Positions 38,243 through 45,990 of a stretch of DNA of 64,000 nt are shown one piece after another. This DNA is from an uncultured Gemmata sp. (lineage in GTDB: Bacteria > Planctomycetota > Planctomycetia > Gemmatales > Gemmataceae), in contig CALDUT010000001.1 in the NCBI GenBank assembly GCA_937924775.1, forward strand, positions 713,704 through 777,703, read 5' to 3'. Below the pieces are notes generated by a model. That model did not search any database. It was given only the letters and a program-made list of their open reading frames with translations, and was not told the DNA's origin. Made by a program: the position numbers and the translations under genes. Numbering within the stretch: position 1 is the first letter of the stretch; each line of letters begins with the position of its first letter.

Positions 38243-38357
38243 CAGGGCAAACTCGAAGCGGGCGGGCGACTGCCCGGGGTTCTTCCGAGGGTGAGGATAT
38301 CCGCAACCCTCAGGGTTCGGTCAGAACGTCCGGGATTTCCTTCTCCGCTCAGTATAC

Positions 38358-39977
38358 CTAAACCCCGCTGTCGTTTGCGCCGGTCAATCCGGAATTGACT
38401 GCTCCCTGGGTAGAACCGATCCCTTGCACTCGTCGTAACCGGTACGCGAGGAGCCCCCCGATACCCGCGGTGAACAACAGAAACGCAAAGGTATGGGTGC
38501 CATAAACCAACGCCAGATCGGCCCGGCGGCCACCGAGCAAGCCCGGCACGGTCATCAGCAGAAAGCCGACCGCGACGGCCCCCATCAGTACACGCCGCCC
38601 GAGCCGGGGCAATTCCACCTGGGCTATAGCGAAGGTCAACACCGCCAGCGGAATCAGCAGCACCACGGCATGATGCTTCCACGTTCGTTCGCTGAAAAGC
38701 AACATCCCCAGGCAGATCAGGCCACATTCCGCAGCGAACGGCCAGCCGGCGCGAATATCGGTGGGCCGATGGATCGGCCAGCGGCACAGCCACATCACGG
38801 CCAGGGCGAAGGTCGCTGTCAGCAGTTTCACCACGATCCACGCGTTGCGGTGCCCGATGTCGATGAGGTTATGGTACTCCGCGGGTGTGGGAATGTTGTT
38901 CGGGTAGATGAGGTACGACGGGCTGTGGGTGAATAACCGGTACACAAATCCCACCAGTGCCTGATTGGCGTGTTCACTGGTGATTTCCCCCTTCAGCAAC
39001 GGCCGCTCGATCATTAGCGCATACCAGCCCCTCAGCAGTTCGCGATTGCGTTCCCAGCCGAAGGTGACACCGGGGACCACTGCCAGCCACAATACCAGCC
39101 CGACCAGGGTAGCTCCCACCACCCGCCAACAGCGTTTCCAGCCGAAGTAGGCCAGAAACAGAAGCGGTGTCACTTTGCAGGCAATCGCCAGCGCCAGTAC
39201 AAGCCCGGCGAGCGTATCCCAGTGGCGGCGGAAAGCTTCTAAACAACCTACCACCAGAAACAGGATGAACATATTCACGTTGTTATGCGACAAATCCCCC
39301 AAGAGCGGCGGTAGGCAGAGAAGAATCGCCGCGACCCGGGCCTGATCGCGTCGCGTCAGGGCCGTGACGGCTTCCGCGCGATGCGTGGGGGTCGTGGCGA
39401 TCAATCCCCCGCTTTCGCAAGCGACAGGGGAACTATTTGCCAGTCCGGCGTGGCTTTCACCGATGGAAAGCGCTGGCGAGCCGTTCCCTGTTGGGACGTC
39501 GTTCGGGTTCGCAAGCCCCTTGCGGTGTTCGCCGCTGGCCAATGCCACCGGGGGCGGTTGCGGTCTGCAGGCGGGGCGAAGCGGAAATTCTACCCAACGG
39601 AATACCCAAACCGCGGCAAGCACCGCCATCAAGACCTTCGCATAGAACCAACTCATCGCCCCCACCACCGGTGGGAGAGCGGTAAAAGGTTTCAGCACGA
39701 AGGCCATAATCGGCGGATTGGGATATTCATTCACACCAACATAAATGTTTTCTCCGGCAAACAGACCGTTGATCATGGCACGCCAGCGCAGGAACGCCGA
39801 GCGGGTTTGCTGCCCGCTATCGCCTGGCTTGTGGATTTTGGCTGCGTATTTGAGGCTCATGACCAGCACAATCACGGCCAAAACAGCGACCAGCGCCCAG
39901 CGCCAACGGTCTGGATAAGCCCCCCCCGCAGCGACCCAACGATGGATGAAGCGGGGAAAAAACGCCGACAGTTGCAC
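38358..39977 (-). CDS. GT87/DUF2029-like integral membrane glycosyltransferase
   Basis: A 539-residue protein with about nine helices, similar to polyprenol-phosphate-mannose-dependent transferases. Matching segments are LSHNNVNMFILFLVVGCLEA, ACKVTPLLFLAYFGWKR and RELLRGWYALMI. No ATG exists near the start. A GTG at 39977 with a GGGAGG site seven bases upstream fits best, giving MQLSAFFPRFIHRW; a TTG at 40037 lacks such a site. Between two helices sits a low-complexity insert of about 65 residues with repeated GLAN words, which looks foreign to the fold. Confidence 0.8.
   Translation of the reverse strand: MQLSAFFPRFIHRWVAAGGAYPDRWRWALVAVLAVIVLVMSLKYAAKIHKPGDSGQQTRSAFLRWRAMINGLFAGENIYVGVNEYPNPPIMAFVLKPFTALPPVVGAMSWFYAKVLMAVLAAVWVFRWVEFPLRPACRPQPPPVALASGEHRKGLANPNDVPTGNGSPALSIGESHAGLANSSPVACESGGLIATTPTHRAEAVTALTRRDQARVAAILLCLPPLLGDLSHNNVNMFILFLVVGCLEAFRRHWDTLAGLVLALAIACKVTPLLFLAYFGWKRCWRVVGATLVGLVLWLAVVPGVTFGWERNRELLRGWYALMIERPLLKGEITSEHANQALVGFVYRLFTHSPSYLIYPNNIPTPAEYHNLIDIGHRNAWIVVKLLTATFALAVMWLCRWPIHRPTDIRAGWPFAAECGLICLGMLLFSERTWKHHAVVLLIPLAVLTFAIAQVELPRLGRRVLMGAVAVGFLLMTVPGLLGGRRADLALVYGTHTFAFLLFTAGIGGLLAYRLRRVQGIGSTQGAVNSGLTGANDSGV
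39405..39560. repeat. Degenerate repeat insertion inside the GT87-like gene
   Basis: Two related stretches, one beginning TTTGCCAGTCCGGCGTGG (39436) and one beginning TTCGCAAGCCCCTTGCGG (39508), align over roughly 39 bp. A small hairpin, CGCTT TCGC AAGCG, lies just before them (39410-39423). On the coding strand they give HRKGLANPND and SHAGLANSSP. They lie entirely within the extra loop of the membrane protein and keep the frame. Confidence 0.5.
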
Positions 39978-40184
39978 GGTAACGCCTCCCTGCGCAAACA
40001 GCACCCCATCATGGCCGAGGGAGGCGGTGGGGGTCAATGCGAAGATGGGGGTGAGCCGTACCTCACGATGTGTCCGCGGCCGGCTTTGGTGAATGGCAGC
40101 TCAGGTTGATGTCCGAGCCCCGATGGGACCGAGAAGCCACCACCGCGGCGAGGCTCCCGGAGAGCGAGCGGTCAGGAAACGGGG

Positions 40185-40559
40185 CTAGTGGGAATCGGCA
40201 AAGCCGCTTGTGCCTTTGATGCGGTTGTGTTCGTCGAGAAACACCACCCGGGGTTGGTGGACGCGGGCTTGAGTCTCTTCGAGTTCGACGAAGGTCGCGA
40301 TGATGATAATGTCCCCGGTTTTGATCAGATGCGCCCCAGCCCCATTGACACACATCCTACGGCTACCGCGAGGACCGGGTAGGGCGTAAGTGATCAGTCG
40401 TGTGGCATTGGTCACATCCCAAACGTGAATTTGCTCGTGGGGGAGAATATCCGCGGCCTCGAGCAAATCGGCATCGATGGTCAAACTACCTTCATAATCG
40501 ACATTTGTCTCGGTGACCGTGGCCCGATGCAGTTTCGACTTCATCATGATGCGGCGCAT
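40185..40559 (-). CDS. panD: Aspartate 1-decarboxylase
   Basis: Makes beta-alanine for pantothenate and coenzyme A. The 124-residue proenzyme self-cleaves between Gly24 and Ser25 (YEGSLTID) to form the pyruvoyl group; Lys9 in KSKLHRATVT and the NGAGAHLIKTGDIIII strand are conserved. The ATG at 40559 has AGGA seven bases upstream. It lies 31 bases after the mannose-6-phosphate isomerase stop, so the two are likely cotranscribed, although their pathways differ. Confidence 0.97.
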   Translation of the reverse strand: MRRIMMKSKLHRATVTETNVDYEGSLTIDADLLEAADILPHEQIHVWDVTNATRLITYALPGPRGSRRMCVNGAGAHLIKTGDIIIIATFVELEETQARVHQPRVVFLDEHNRIKGTSGFADSH

Positions 40560-40590
40560 GAGGTTTTCCTAGCAAAATCCCGTGCTGCGG

Positions 40591-41586
40591 CTATTCCGGC
40601 AGGCCACATTCCATAAGGGTGACTTCGCCGGTGGGCAACACGATGCAGGCCCCCACTTCCGCGGGCAGGAGGAACACCTCGCCAGTACGGAAAGGGAAGC
40701 GGTTGCCGTGCCATTCTAACTCACCCTGCCCGTGGATGCTCACCACCACACGGCATTGATTCGCCGCGCCAATGCGGAAAGGAACCTGGGCCGTCAGACG
40801 TTCGAGGGTGAAATACCGGCAGGCGACCAGCCCTTCGCGACGCACACCATCGCAGATTTCCACGGCCGGGCCAACCGGAACACACGGCCCCTTCTGGAAA
40901 TCCGCACACTTCAGCCCTTCTTCAATGTGCAGGGGTCGCGGCTGCCCAGTTTTGGCGTCGACCCGATCCCAATCGTATAAGCGATAGGTAATATCGCTGG
41001 TCTGCTGCACTTCGAAGAGCAACAGGTTCCGCCCAATGGCATGAACCGTGCCGGCTTCAAGGAACACACAATCGCCAGGTTGGGGGGTGAAGCTGTGCAG
41101 CGTCTGCGGTGTGGTCTTGGTGTGCAGCGCGGCGCGGAAATCAGCGGGGGTGATCCCTGGGGCGAATCCGGCGTACAATCGGCTCGTGTGGGGGTCGGCT
41201 TCCAGCACGACCCACGCCTCCGTTTTGCCCAATAGCCCCGGTCCCAAGGCCGCGGCCTGTTCATCATTGGGGTGAACCTGGACCGAAAGTTCTTGCTGTG
41301 CATCGAGAAACTTCAATAGCAGCGGGAAACGGCCTTGCGGGGCCGGGGCTTTCCCGACAATCCGTACCGGGTCGTCGGCCATCAGTTGGCGGAGAGTTTG
41401 CCCGGCCAAGGGGCCTTCCGCGACCACACTGAGGCGGCCATCCACATCACTGAGTAACCACGCTTCGCCAATCGGTTCCTGATGCGGTACCGGGCGGTTG
41501 AGAAACTGTGGCAAGCGGCGACCACCCCACAGGTTTGTAGTGAAAATCGGCTCAAACCGCAGCGGATACAGTCGCGGCCGCGCCAT
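40591..41586 (-). CDS. manA: Mannose-6-phosphate isomerase, class I
   Basis: Zn-dependent interconversion of mannose-6-phosphate and fructose-6-phosphate. The 331-residue protein shows the cupin metal ligands in SVQVHPNDEQAAAL, LGKTEAWVVLEADP and FLEAGTVHAIG. It begins MARPRLYPLRFEPIFTTNLWGG, the usual start of short bacterial class I enzymes. The ATG at 41586 is chosen for that reason; the frame runs back to 41706. A C-terminal cupin part, RVVVSIHGQGELEWHG, completes the fold. Confidence 0.93.
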   Translation of the reverse strand: MARPRLYPLRFEPIFTTNLWGGRRLPQFLNRPVPHQEPIGEAWLLSDVDGRLSVVAEGPLAGQTLRQLMADDPVRIVGKAPAPQGRFPLLLKFLDAQQELSVQVHPNDEQAAALGPGLLGKTEAWVVLEADPHTSRLYAGFAPGITPADFRAALHTKTTPQTLHSFTPQPGDCVFLEAGTVHAIGRNLLLFEVQQTSDITYRLYDWDRVDAKTGQPRPLHIEEGLKCADFQKGPCVPVGPAVEICDGVRREGLVACRYFTLERLTAQVPFRIGAANQCRVVVSIHGQGELEWHGNRFPFRTGEVFLLPAEVGACIVLPTGEVTLMECGLPE

Positions 41587-42252
41587 GCCCAACCCTTTTC
41601 CCAACACGGGACACAGAGTTTGCACTCCGGGGTCGCTTCCCCAGGGCGAAGCGATCGGCCGTTCGTAAGGCCCCGTGACCCGGTTGCCGTCTGCCACGCA
41701 AATCATGACATGTTCTCATAATAGGCGGTGGGGTCGGTCGTCACAACACAACCGTAGGGCGCAATGTCGGCATTCGCGACGCCTTTCTTGAGCGTCAATT
41801 GCCCAAAATGGCTCCCGAAAATCAATCCCAGCCTCAACGGGGTGGGGGGGATTGCCTGCCATCAGCCCGGTTCTGGCCTGCCAATTCCCCCCAATTCCCC
41901 AGCCAGTGCCCCCGATTTCAAAAAAACGCGAACCAGGCAAAGTCGGCCAGCGTCAGAAAGTACGACAACCCGTTATCGCTAGAATACACCAGAGATGATT
42001 TCACCCTGATCCCTTTCCGCCAACGATCGCTGCAACTCCTACTATCCTCAGGGTTTCAAGCTGTGTTCGGCTCGAGAAAGGCGAGTATGTTGGCCCAGGG
42101 GAGCAACACGCGAAGCGGATGAGGTTCAGGCCCGCGCGACCTTGGCGGGCTGAGGCTCTCCGCGCGAGGGCCTCGGCCCACGGTCGTTTCTGGAGCGGAG
42201 TTTTTTCCTCGTTGGTCGAATTATTTTCGTGGAGAGTGAATCGGCGTTCTTG
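41587..42252. other. Intergenic region before the tRNA-like cluster
   Basis: About 665 bp without a convincing gene. Open frames here are short and Arg/Pro-rich. The frame on the minus strand at 42126-42320 (with VGLEPTNCAVTERR) is only the antisense of a tRNA-like sequence. No repeat or terminator recognised. Confidence 0.4.
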
Positions 42253-42325
42253 GCGGTGTGGAGCTGAAGGGTAAGGCGACGCTCTGTTACAGCGCAATTT
42301 GTAGGTTCGAGTCCTACCACCCGCT
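42253..42325 (+). tRNA. tRNA-like sequence, anticodon GTT (Asn), imperfect
   Basis: The T-arm is canonical: GTAGG TTCGAGT CCTAC (42301-42317). The anticodon arm is CGCT CTGTTAC AGCG, with anticodon GTT. The D-arm resembles GCTGAAGGGTAAGGC. The acceptor stem GCGG(T)GTG/CACCCGC pairs only with one bulged T on the 5' side, and the outermost anticodon-stem pair is a mismatch. It could be a divergent functional tRNA-Asn, a pseudo-tRNA, or a mobile-element tRNA. Confidence 0.45.
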
Positions 42326-42339
42326 GCTGAAATCAAGTG

Positions 42340-42411
42340 CCGAGGATTCAGTGCTGGTACTGTAGCCACCCTGTGAAGGTGGATGTCGCTGGTTCAATTC
42401 CCGCCCCCGGA
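42340..42411 (+). tRNA. tRNA-like sequence, anticodon GTG (His), imperfect
   Basis: The anticodon arm CCACC CTGTGAA GGTGG is perfect, with anticodon GTG at 42373-42375. The D-arm CAGT GCTGGT ACTG pairs fully. The T-arm is GCTGG TTCAATT CCCGC with one mismatch. The acceptor CCGAGGA/CCCCCGG has two mismatches, and two extra bases lie between D- and anticodon arms. The extra 5' G expected for tRNA-His cannot be judged. It lies about 15 bases after the GTT sequence. Confidence 0.45.
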
Positions 42412-42420
42412 ACTACAATC

Positions 42421-42493
42421 GCCTCGGACGCTTCAACGGCGAAGCCACCGGCTTTTAACCGGCAGATGCGGAGTTCGATCCCCCGGCGAGGCA
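42421..42493 (+). tRNA. tRNA-like sequence, anticodon TTT (Lys)
   Basis: The best formed of the three, 73 nt. Acceptor GCCTCGG/GCGAGGC pairs at six of seven positions. D-arm GCTTC AACGGC GAAGC is perfect. Anticodon arm CCGG CTTTTAA CCGG has anticodon TTT at 42454-42456. T-arm is CGGAG TTCGATC CCCCG with one mismatch; discriminator base A. No encoded CCA follows. Spacing to the preceding sequence is about ten bases, so all three may be one transcript. Confidence 0.55.
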
Positions 42494-42725
42494 CTCTGCG
42501 AAAAGCCAATGCCTGTTCCAAGTGCGGATCGGCCTTGCTAACAGTGTGGCCGGGAGCCGTTGCAGCAGGGCCTTGGCAGTGTCGGCCGATGTCGATTTTG
42601 AAGGGATTCACCTGCGGCTGGTGAGTATGCGAGTTACGCGATCCAGCGAATCAATCACACAGATAATGGAGGTGGGCCGCCACAGCTTCAGCGGCTGGTA
42701 GTGATGGAAATGGGTGGCCTCGGCT

Positions 42726-43196
42726 TCAGCGACCAGGAGCGGCGCGAGCCGCCGTTAAGAATAACTCGTTGCATTCCGATTCCAACACGCCACCAACGAC
42801 AACACAATGGAACTCTGGGGCGCAACGCGTGACTTCGGCCGCAGAAATGTCGATCTGGCGCCAGCCAGTGTGCTGGAGAAAGCGGATCGACGAGCCAAAC
42901 ACGACCTGCCCAATCCCCGCCCACAGGATGGCTCCCTGGCACATCGGGCACGGTTCCGCGGTGGTGTAGAGAACTAACTGCCCAGGCTCGACCGCGACGC
43001 CGGCTGCGACCCAGCGATTAATGGCGTCGATCTCGCCGTGCCACAGGGGGTGCTGTTCCGATTTGTTCCAACCTTCGGCAACGATTTCGCCCGTTGGCTG
43101 GTGGACGATCACCGCGGCGAAGGGCAGGTGTGGCACATTCGCGGCCAGACGAATCGCGTGCTGCATAAACCGCGGATGGTCTTCGTGGGTGAGCAT
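42726..43196 (-). CDS. Zinc-dependent nucleoside/guanine deaminase (cytidine-deaminase-like)
   Basis: A 156-residue hydrolytic deaminase. The zinc site is His in WHGEIDAI (with the catalytic Glu) and the two Cys of AEPCPMCQGAILW. The surrounding pattern and the C-terminal segment FLQHTGWRQIDISAAEV resemble guanine deaminase GuaD-type and related proteins more than tRNA-adenosine deaminase TadA. The exact base substrate is uncertain. The gene stands alone, about 170 bases from the divergent IMPase gene. Confidence 0.85.
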   Translation of the reverse strand: MLTHEDHPRFMQHAIRLAANVPHLPFAAVIVHQPTGEIVAEGWNKSEQHPLWHGEIDAINRWVAAGVAVEPGQLVLYTTAEPCPMCQGAILWAGIGQVVFGSSIRFLQHTGWRQIDISAAEVTRCAPEFHCVVVGGVLESECNELFLTAARAAPGR

Positions 43197-43365
43197 GGTG
43201 GCTCTCAGTAGGAATCAAGAGCAATCAACATCGATCTGCCGCGCTGCTCAATGCCAACCGTGAGTTATCGCAGGGCATAACAACCGCATGTTCATCCGTG
43301 GTTGCGCGAATGTATGAACCGATGACACCCCCGCCCAACCATCCGCGAATCGCTATCATGACGGC

Positions 43366-44184
43366 ATGACACACGATTCTGACAAACTCGATGCGTATCT
43401 GCAAGCGGCCATCGACGCAGCTCGAGCCGGAGCAGCGGAACTGGAACGCTGGCGCGGCAAATTCTCCATTCGCGAGAAATCGCGGGCCGACTTGGTCACC
43501 GAGGCCGACGAAGCCTCACAGCACGTCGTCAAAGAGTGCTTGCTGTCACGCTTTCCCGAGCATTTGTTTATTGGTGAAGAAGACGCGGTGGGCCAATCGC
43601 CCGCGGCAGTGCGACCCACGGCCGATGCGCCCCCAGCGTGGATCGTCGATCCCCTCGACGGCACCGCCAATTACGCGCACGATGTGCCGGCGTACTGCGT
43701 TTCGATCGGCCTCTGGTACGCCGGCGAACCGCTCGTGGGGGTCATTCTCGATCCACGGCAGAACGAACTCTTCTTCGCCGCCCGGGGCCGCGGAGCCTTT
43801 CTCAACAATCAACCCATCCGCATCAGTCGCGTCACGCGGATTGCAGAGGCCATGCTCAGCACCGGCTTTCCTGCCGATTATCACAAGCAATTGCGGAATT
43901 TGAAGGCGTGGGAAAAACTCACCGGAGTGGCCCAATCGCTGCGGCGAACAGGCTCAACGGCCCTGAGCCTCGCGTATGTCGCAGCCGGCCGATTCGACGG
44001 CTACTGGGCGTTCGACAATTACCCCTGGGATGTGGTCGCTGGCGCGGTTCTGGTCACCGAAGCCGGCGGTACCCTCAGCACGACCGACGGCCAGCCCTTC
44101 GATCCATTCCGACCCGATTTGGTCGCGGGCACACCGGCGGTACAACGACAAATTGTCGAACTTCTCAACCAAAACCAATCGTAG
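43366..44184 (+). CDS. suhB: Inositol-1-monophosphatase family protein
   Basis: A 272-residue Mg/Li-sensitive sugar phosphatase type. Motifs: SRADLVTEADEAS, FIGEEDAVG (metal-binding Glu pair), WIVDPLDGTANYAHDVP (metal-binding Asp and DGTxN), and FDNYPWDVVAGAVLVTEAGG. The DGTANY version is that of classic inositol monophosphatases (SuhB), unlike the DGTRGF type at 2172. Likely releases inositol from inositol phosphate, or acts on related sugar phosphates. Confidence 0.88.
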   Translation: MTHDSDKLDAYLQAAIDAARAGAAELERWRGKFSIREKSRADLVTEADEASQHVVKECLLSRFPEHLFIGEEDAVGQSPAAVRPTADAPPAWIVDPLDGTANYAHDVPAYCVSIGLWYAGEPLVGVILDPRQNELFFAARGRGAFLNNQPIRISRVTRIAEAMLSTGFPADYHKQLRNLKAWEKLTGVAQSLRRTGSTALSLAYVAAGRFDGYWAFDNYPWDVVAGAVLVTEAGGTLSTTDGQPFDPFRPDLVAGTPAVQRQIVELLNQNQS

Positions 44185-44415
44185 AAAGCCTTTCACCCGC
44201 CGATTCAGAACCCTGGAGGCTGCCAATGCAGCCATGACTCGTCACGAAGTGTCAAGTCGATGAAAGCGGGCTCGCGGCGATGGAAATTCACCTTACCCGT
44301 GTGGCCGCAGCGCGCTGGTAGCGGTGCGAATTCCCTGGCATTGTGGCCGCGGCGTGTGGGATTTTCACCAGCGAATTTCCACCGTTGGTGTCGACCGGTT
44401 CTAATTGTAGACCAG

Positions 44416-44594
44416 ATGTCTAGTTTTGGCGAAGTGTTCCACGTGGAACGTCGGCAATGGTTAGAATGTCGAGCCGAAGAGCTTCGTGGACTGGAACTTA
44501 TGAACAATTAACTTATATTTGCAATTTTCATGCACCAGAGGAATTAGCCACAATTGGCCATCGCAACTATACAAAAGTAGACAAAAGTAGACAT
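44416..44594 (+). repeat. Dispersed inverted-repeat element, copy D
   Basis: About 179 bp. It starts ATGTCTAGTTTTGG and ends with a tandem duplication of the terminal unit, AAAAGTAGAC twice (44573-44594). It contains the exact palindrome GTTCCACGTGGAAC (44436-44449), then CGTCGGC and GTTAGAATGTCG (44460-44471). The middle is AT-rich and has diverged from the other copies. It lies just downstream of the IMPase gene in a convergent gap. Confidence 0.85.
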
Positions 44595-45014
44595 GGGTTT
44601 CGGTTCCCGAAATGTCCGCGTAGTCACCGTCGCAATCGTTCCGTTCTACGATCGTTTCCAGGAATAGGTTGGTTCTGAACGTCTGTCACTCGCAATTGGG
44701 AATCGCATGGCTCCACCAGTCGCGGCTGATGGGCGAGCCATTTTCCGGCTTAGCTCTCGTCACTCACTTTGCCAGCGCAACGAGGAAGAAGCGACCATAC
44801 TTCTCCTCGCTCACTCTTAGGTATACCGGCGGCCTCGTCACTTTGCTGACGCAGCAATCAAGAGTTGAGCCTGTACTTGCGACGACAAGCCGGCTTGGAA
44901 CCGGTAGACCCGGCGAACGGAGCCTCCGCGATGAAAAATCGCAGCCATACTCACAACCGGATATGGAAAACACAGCGTGGAGATCTGGGCTGATCCCCAC
45001 GCTGCAGTCGCCCA
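44595..45014. other. Intergenic region, nothing recognised
   Basis: About 420 bp between element D and the CAP-domain gene stop. Frames here are short and of atypical composition. No hairpin with a T-run was found. Confidence 0.35.
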
Positions 45015-45560
45015 TTAGCGAACAAACAGGTGCATGTAGCGGCGACCGTCCGCCCCCATCACCCACGCCGCTCCGGCATAGGTGTAGTTGTCGTACACGC
45101 AACAACTCATCCACCCATACGATGCCGGGTACGCGGCACATCCGGCGGCATTGGCCCACGCCCCCGCCGGCAAGAACGCGAAGTCGTTCGACGTGTGGCC
45201 GAACAACCCATGCTGGGCCCGAAACGCCGCACACGCTTGCGCTGCATGCGTCAGGCTGTCGTCGCGGAGAAATGGCGGCAGTCCACGGGCCACACGCTTC
45301 GCATTCACTTCATCCAGTCCGTCACCCGACGCGCCCGACACCGCGGCCGACTCAGAACCCGCAATCAGCAGCGGGCTGGAGTACGCGGTATAGGTCGCAG
45401 GCGACACCGGCGAAGAGGCCGAAGCCGCTGGAACAACGACCACCGGCGGCGAATTCGAATACCGCTGCCCCGTTGCCGTACGCCGCCGCAACGGGCCCGC
45501 GTCCGAATCCACCACCACGATCGTGAGGGCCAACAGGGCGAGCAAACACCGTAGCATCAT
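45015..45560 (-). CDS. Secreted CAP/SCP-domain-like protein
   Basis: A 181-residue protein with a signal peptide (MMLRCLLALLALTIVVVDSDA), a Pro/Ser/Val-rich linker, then a CAP-like domain. That domain shows LDEVNAKRVARGLPPFLRDD, AAFRAQHGLFGHT and a Cys-containing end (YGWMSCCVYDNYTYAGAAWV). The CAP (CRISP, antigen 5, PR-1) fold occurs in secreted bacterial proteins of mostly unknown function; the active-site His/Glu set is only partly visible. GAGG seven bases before the ATG at 45560 supports the start. Confidence 0.75.
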   Translation of the reverse strand: MMLRCLLALLALTIVVVDSDAGPLRRRTATGQRYSNSPPVVVVPAASASSPVSPATYTAYSSPLLIAGSESAAVSGASGDGLDEVNAKRVARGLPPFLRDDSLTHAAQACAAFRAQHGLFGHTSNDFAFLPAGAWANAAGCAAYPASYGWMSCCVYDNYTYAGAAWVMGADGRRYMHLFVR

Positions 45561-45909
45561 CACTGAGCCTCATCAAGTTGGGGCGAATGGGCGAACTCCA
45601 ACGTATTATCGGACGTGACGAATTTGGACACCCTTTTCGCTTGAAATCCTTGTGCTTGCTCAGGTTGTAGCACAATCGCAGAGACAAGCGAACATCCCGA
45701 AGCACCCCACAACACCCACTGCCCATGCCTTGTGACAGCGATCGTCCCAGAGGGTCTGACAGGTTCCAAACCGCGACAATTCTCACAACGGAGTGGATGC
45801 AACAACGTGCACACTTCCACGACGTGATCAACACCGCCCACGACGGTGCCCCTCGGTGAAGGGTTGGCCAAAACGGTTGCAACTCACCGCATCGGCTCCC
45901 CAGGAGCGG

Positions 45910-45961
45910 TGTTCAAAAAGTGGACAATCGCTCAGATTTGAGACTGTTCAAGAAGTGAACA
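45910..45961. promoter_or_regulatory. Pair of TGTTCA-N5-TGAACA palindromes
   Basis: TGTTCAAAAAGTGGACA (45910-45926) has one mismatched arm base, and TGTTCAAGAAGTGAACA (45945-45961) has perfect 6-bp arms. Their starts are 35 bp apart. A third copy with perfect arms lies at 51559. They sit in the ~430-bp gap between the CAP gene start and the stop of the TPP enzyme gene; the rest of that gap shows no convincing gene. Confidence 0.5.
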
Positions 45962-45990
45962 TTTGATTTGTGGAATATCCAACATCCCCG

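Noticed and set aside
42348..42611. Minus-strand frame containing GAGIEPATSTFTGW
   Set aside because: This peptide is the well-known artefact of translating tRNA antisense; the plus strand has tRNA-like folds here.
45560..45871. Minus-strand frame of 103 aa directly before the CAP gene, stop overlapping its ATG
   Set aside because: TTG start without ribosome site, third-position GC near half, unlike its neighbours; no recognisable fold. Could not be excluded fully.
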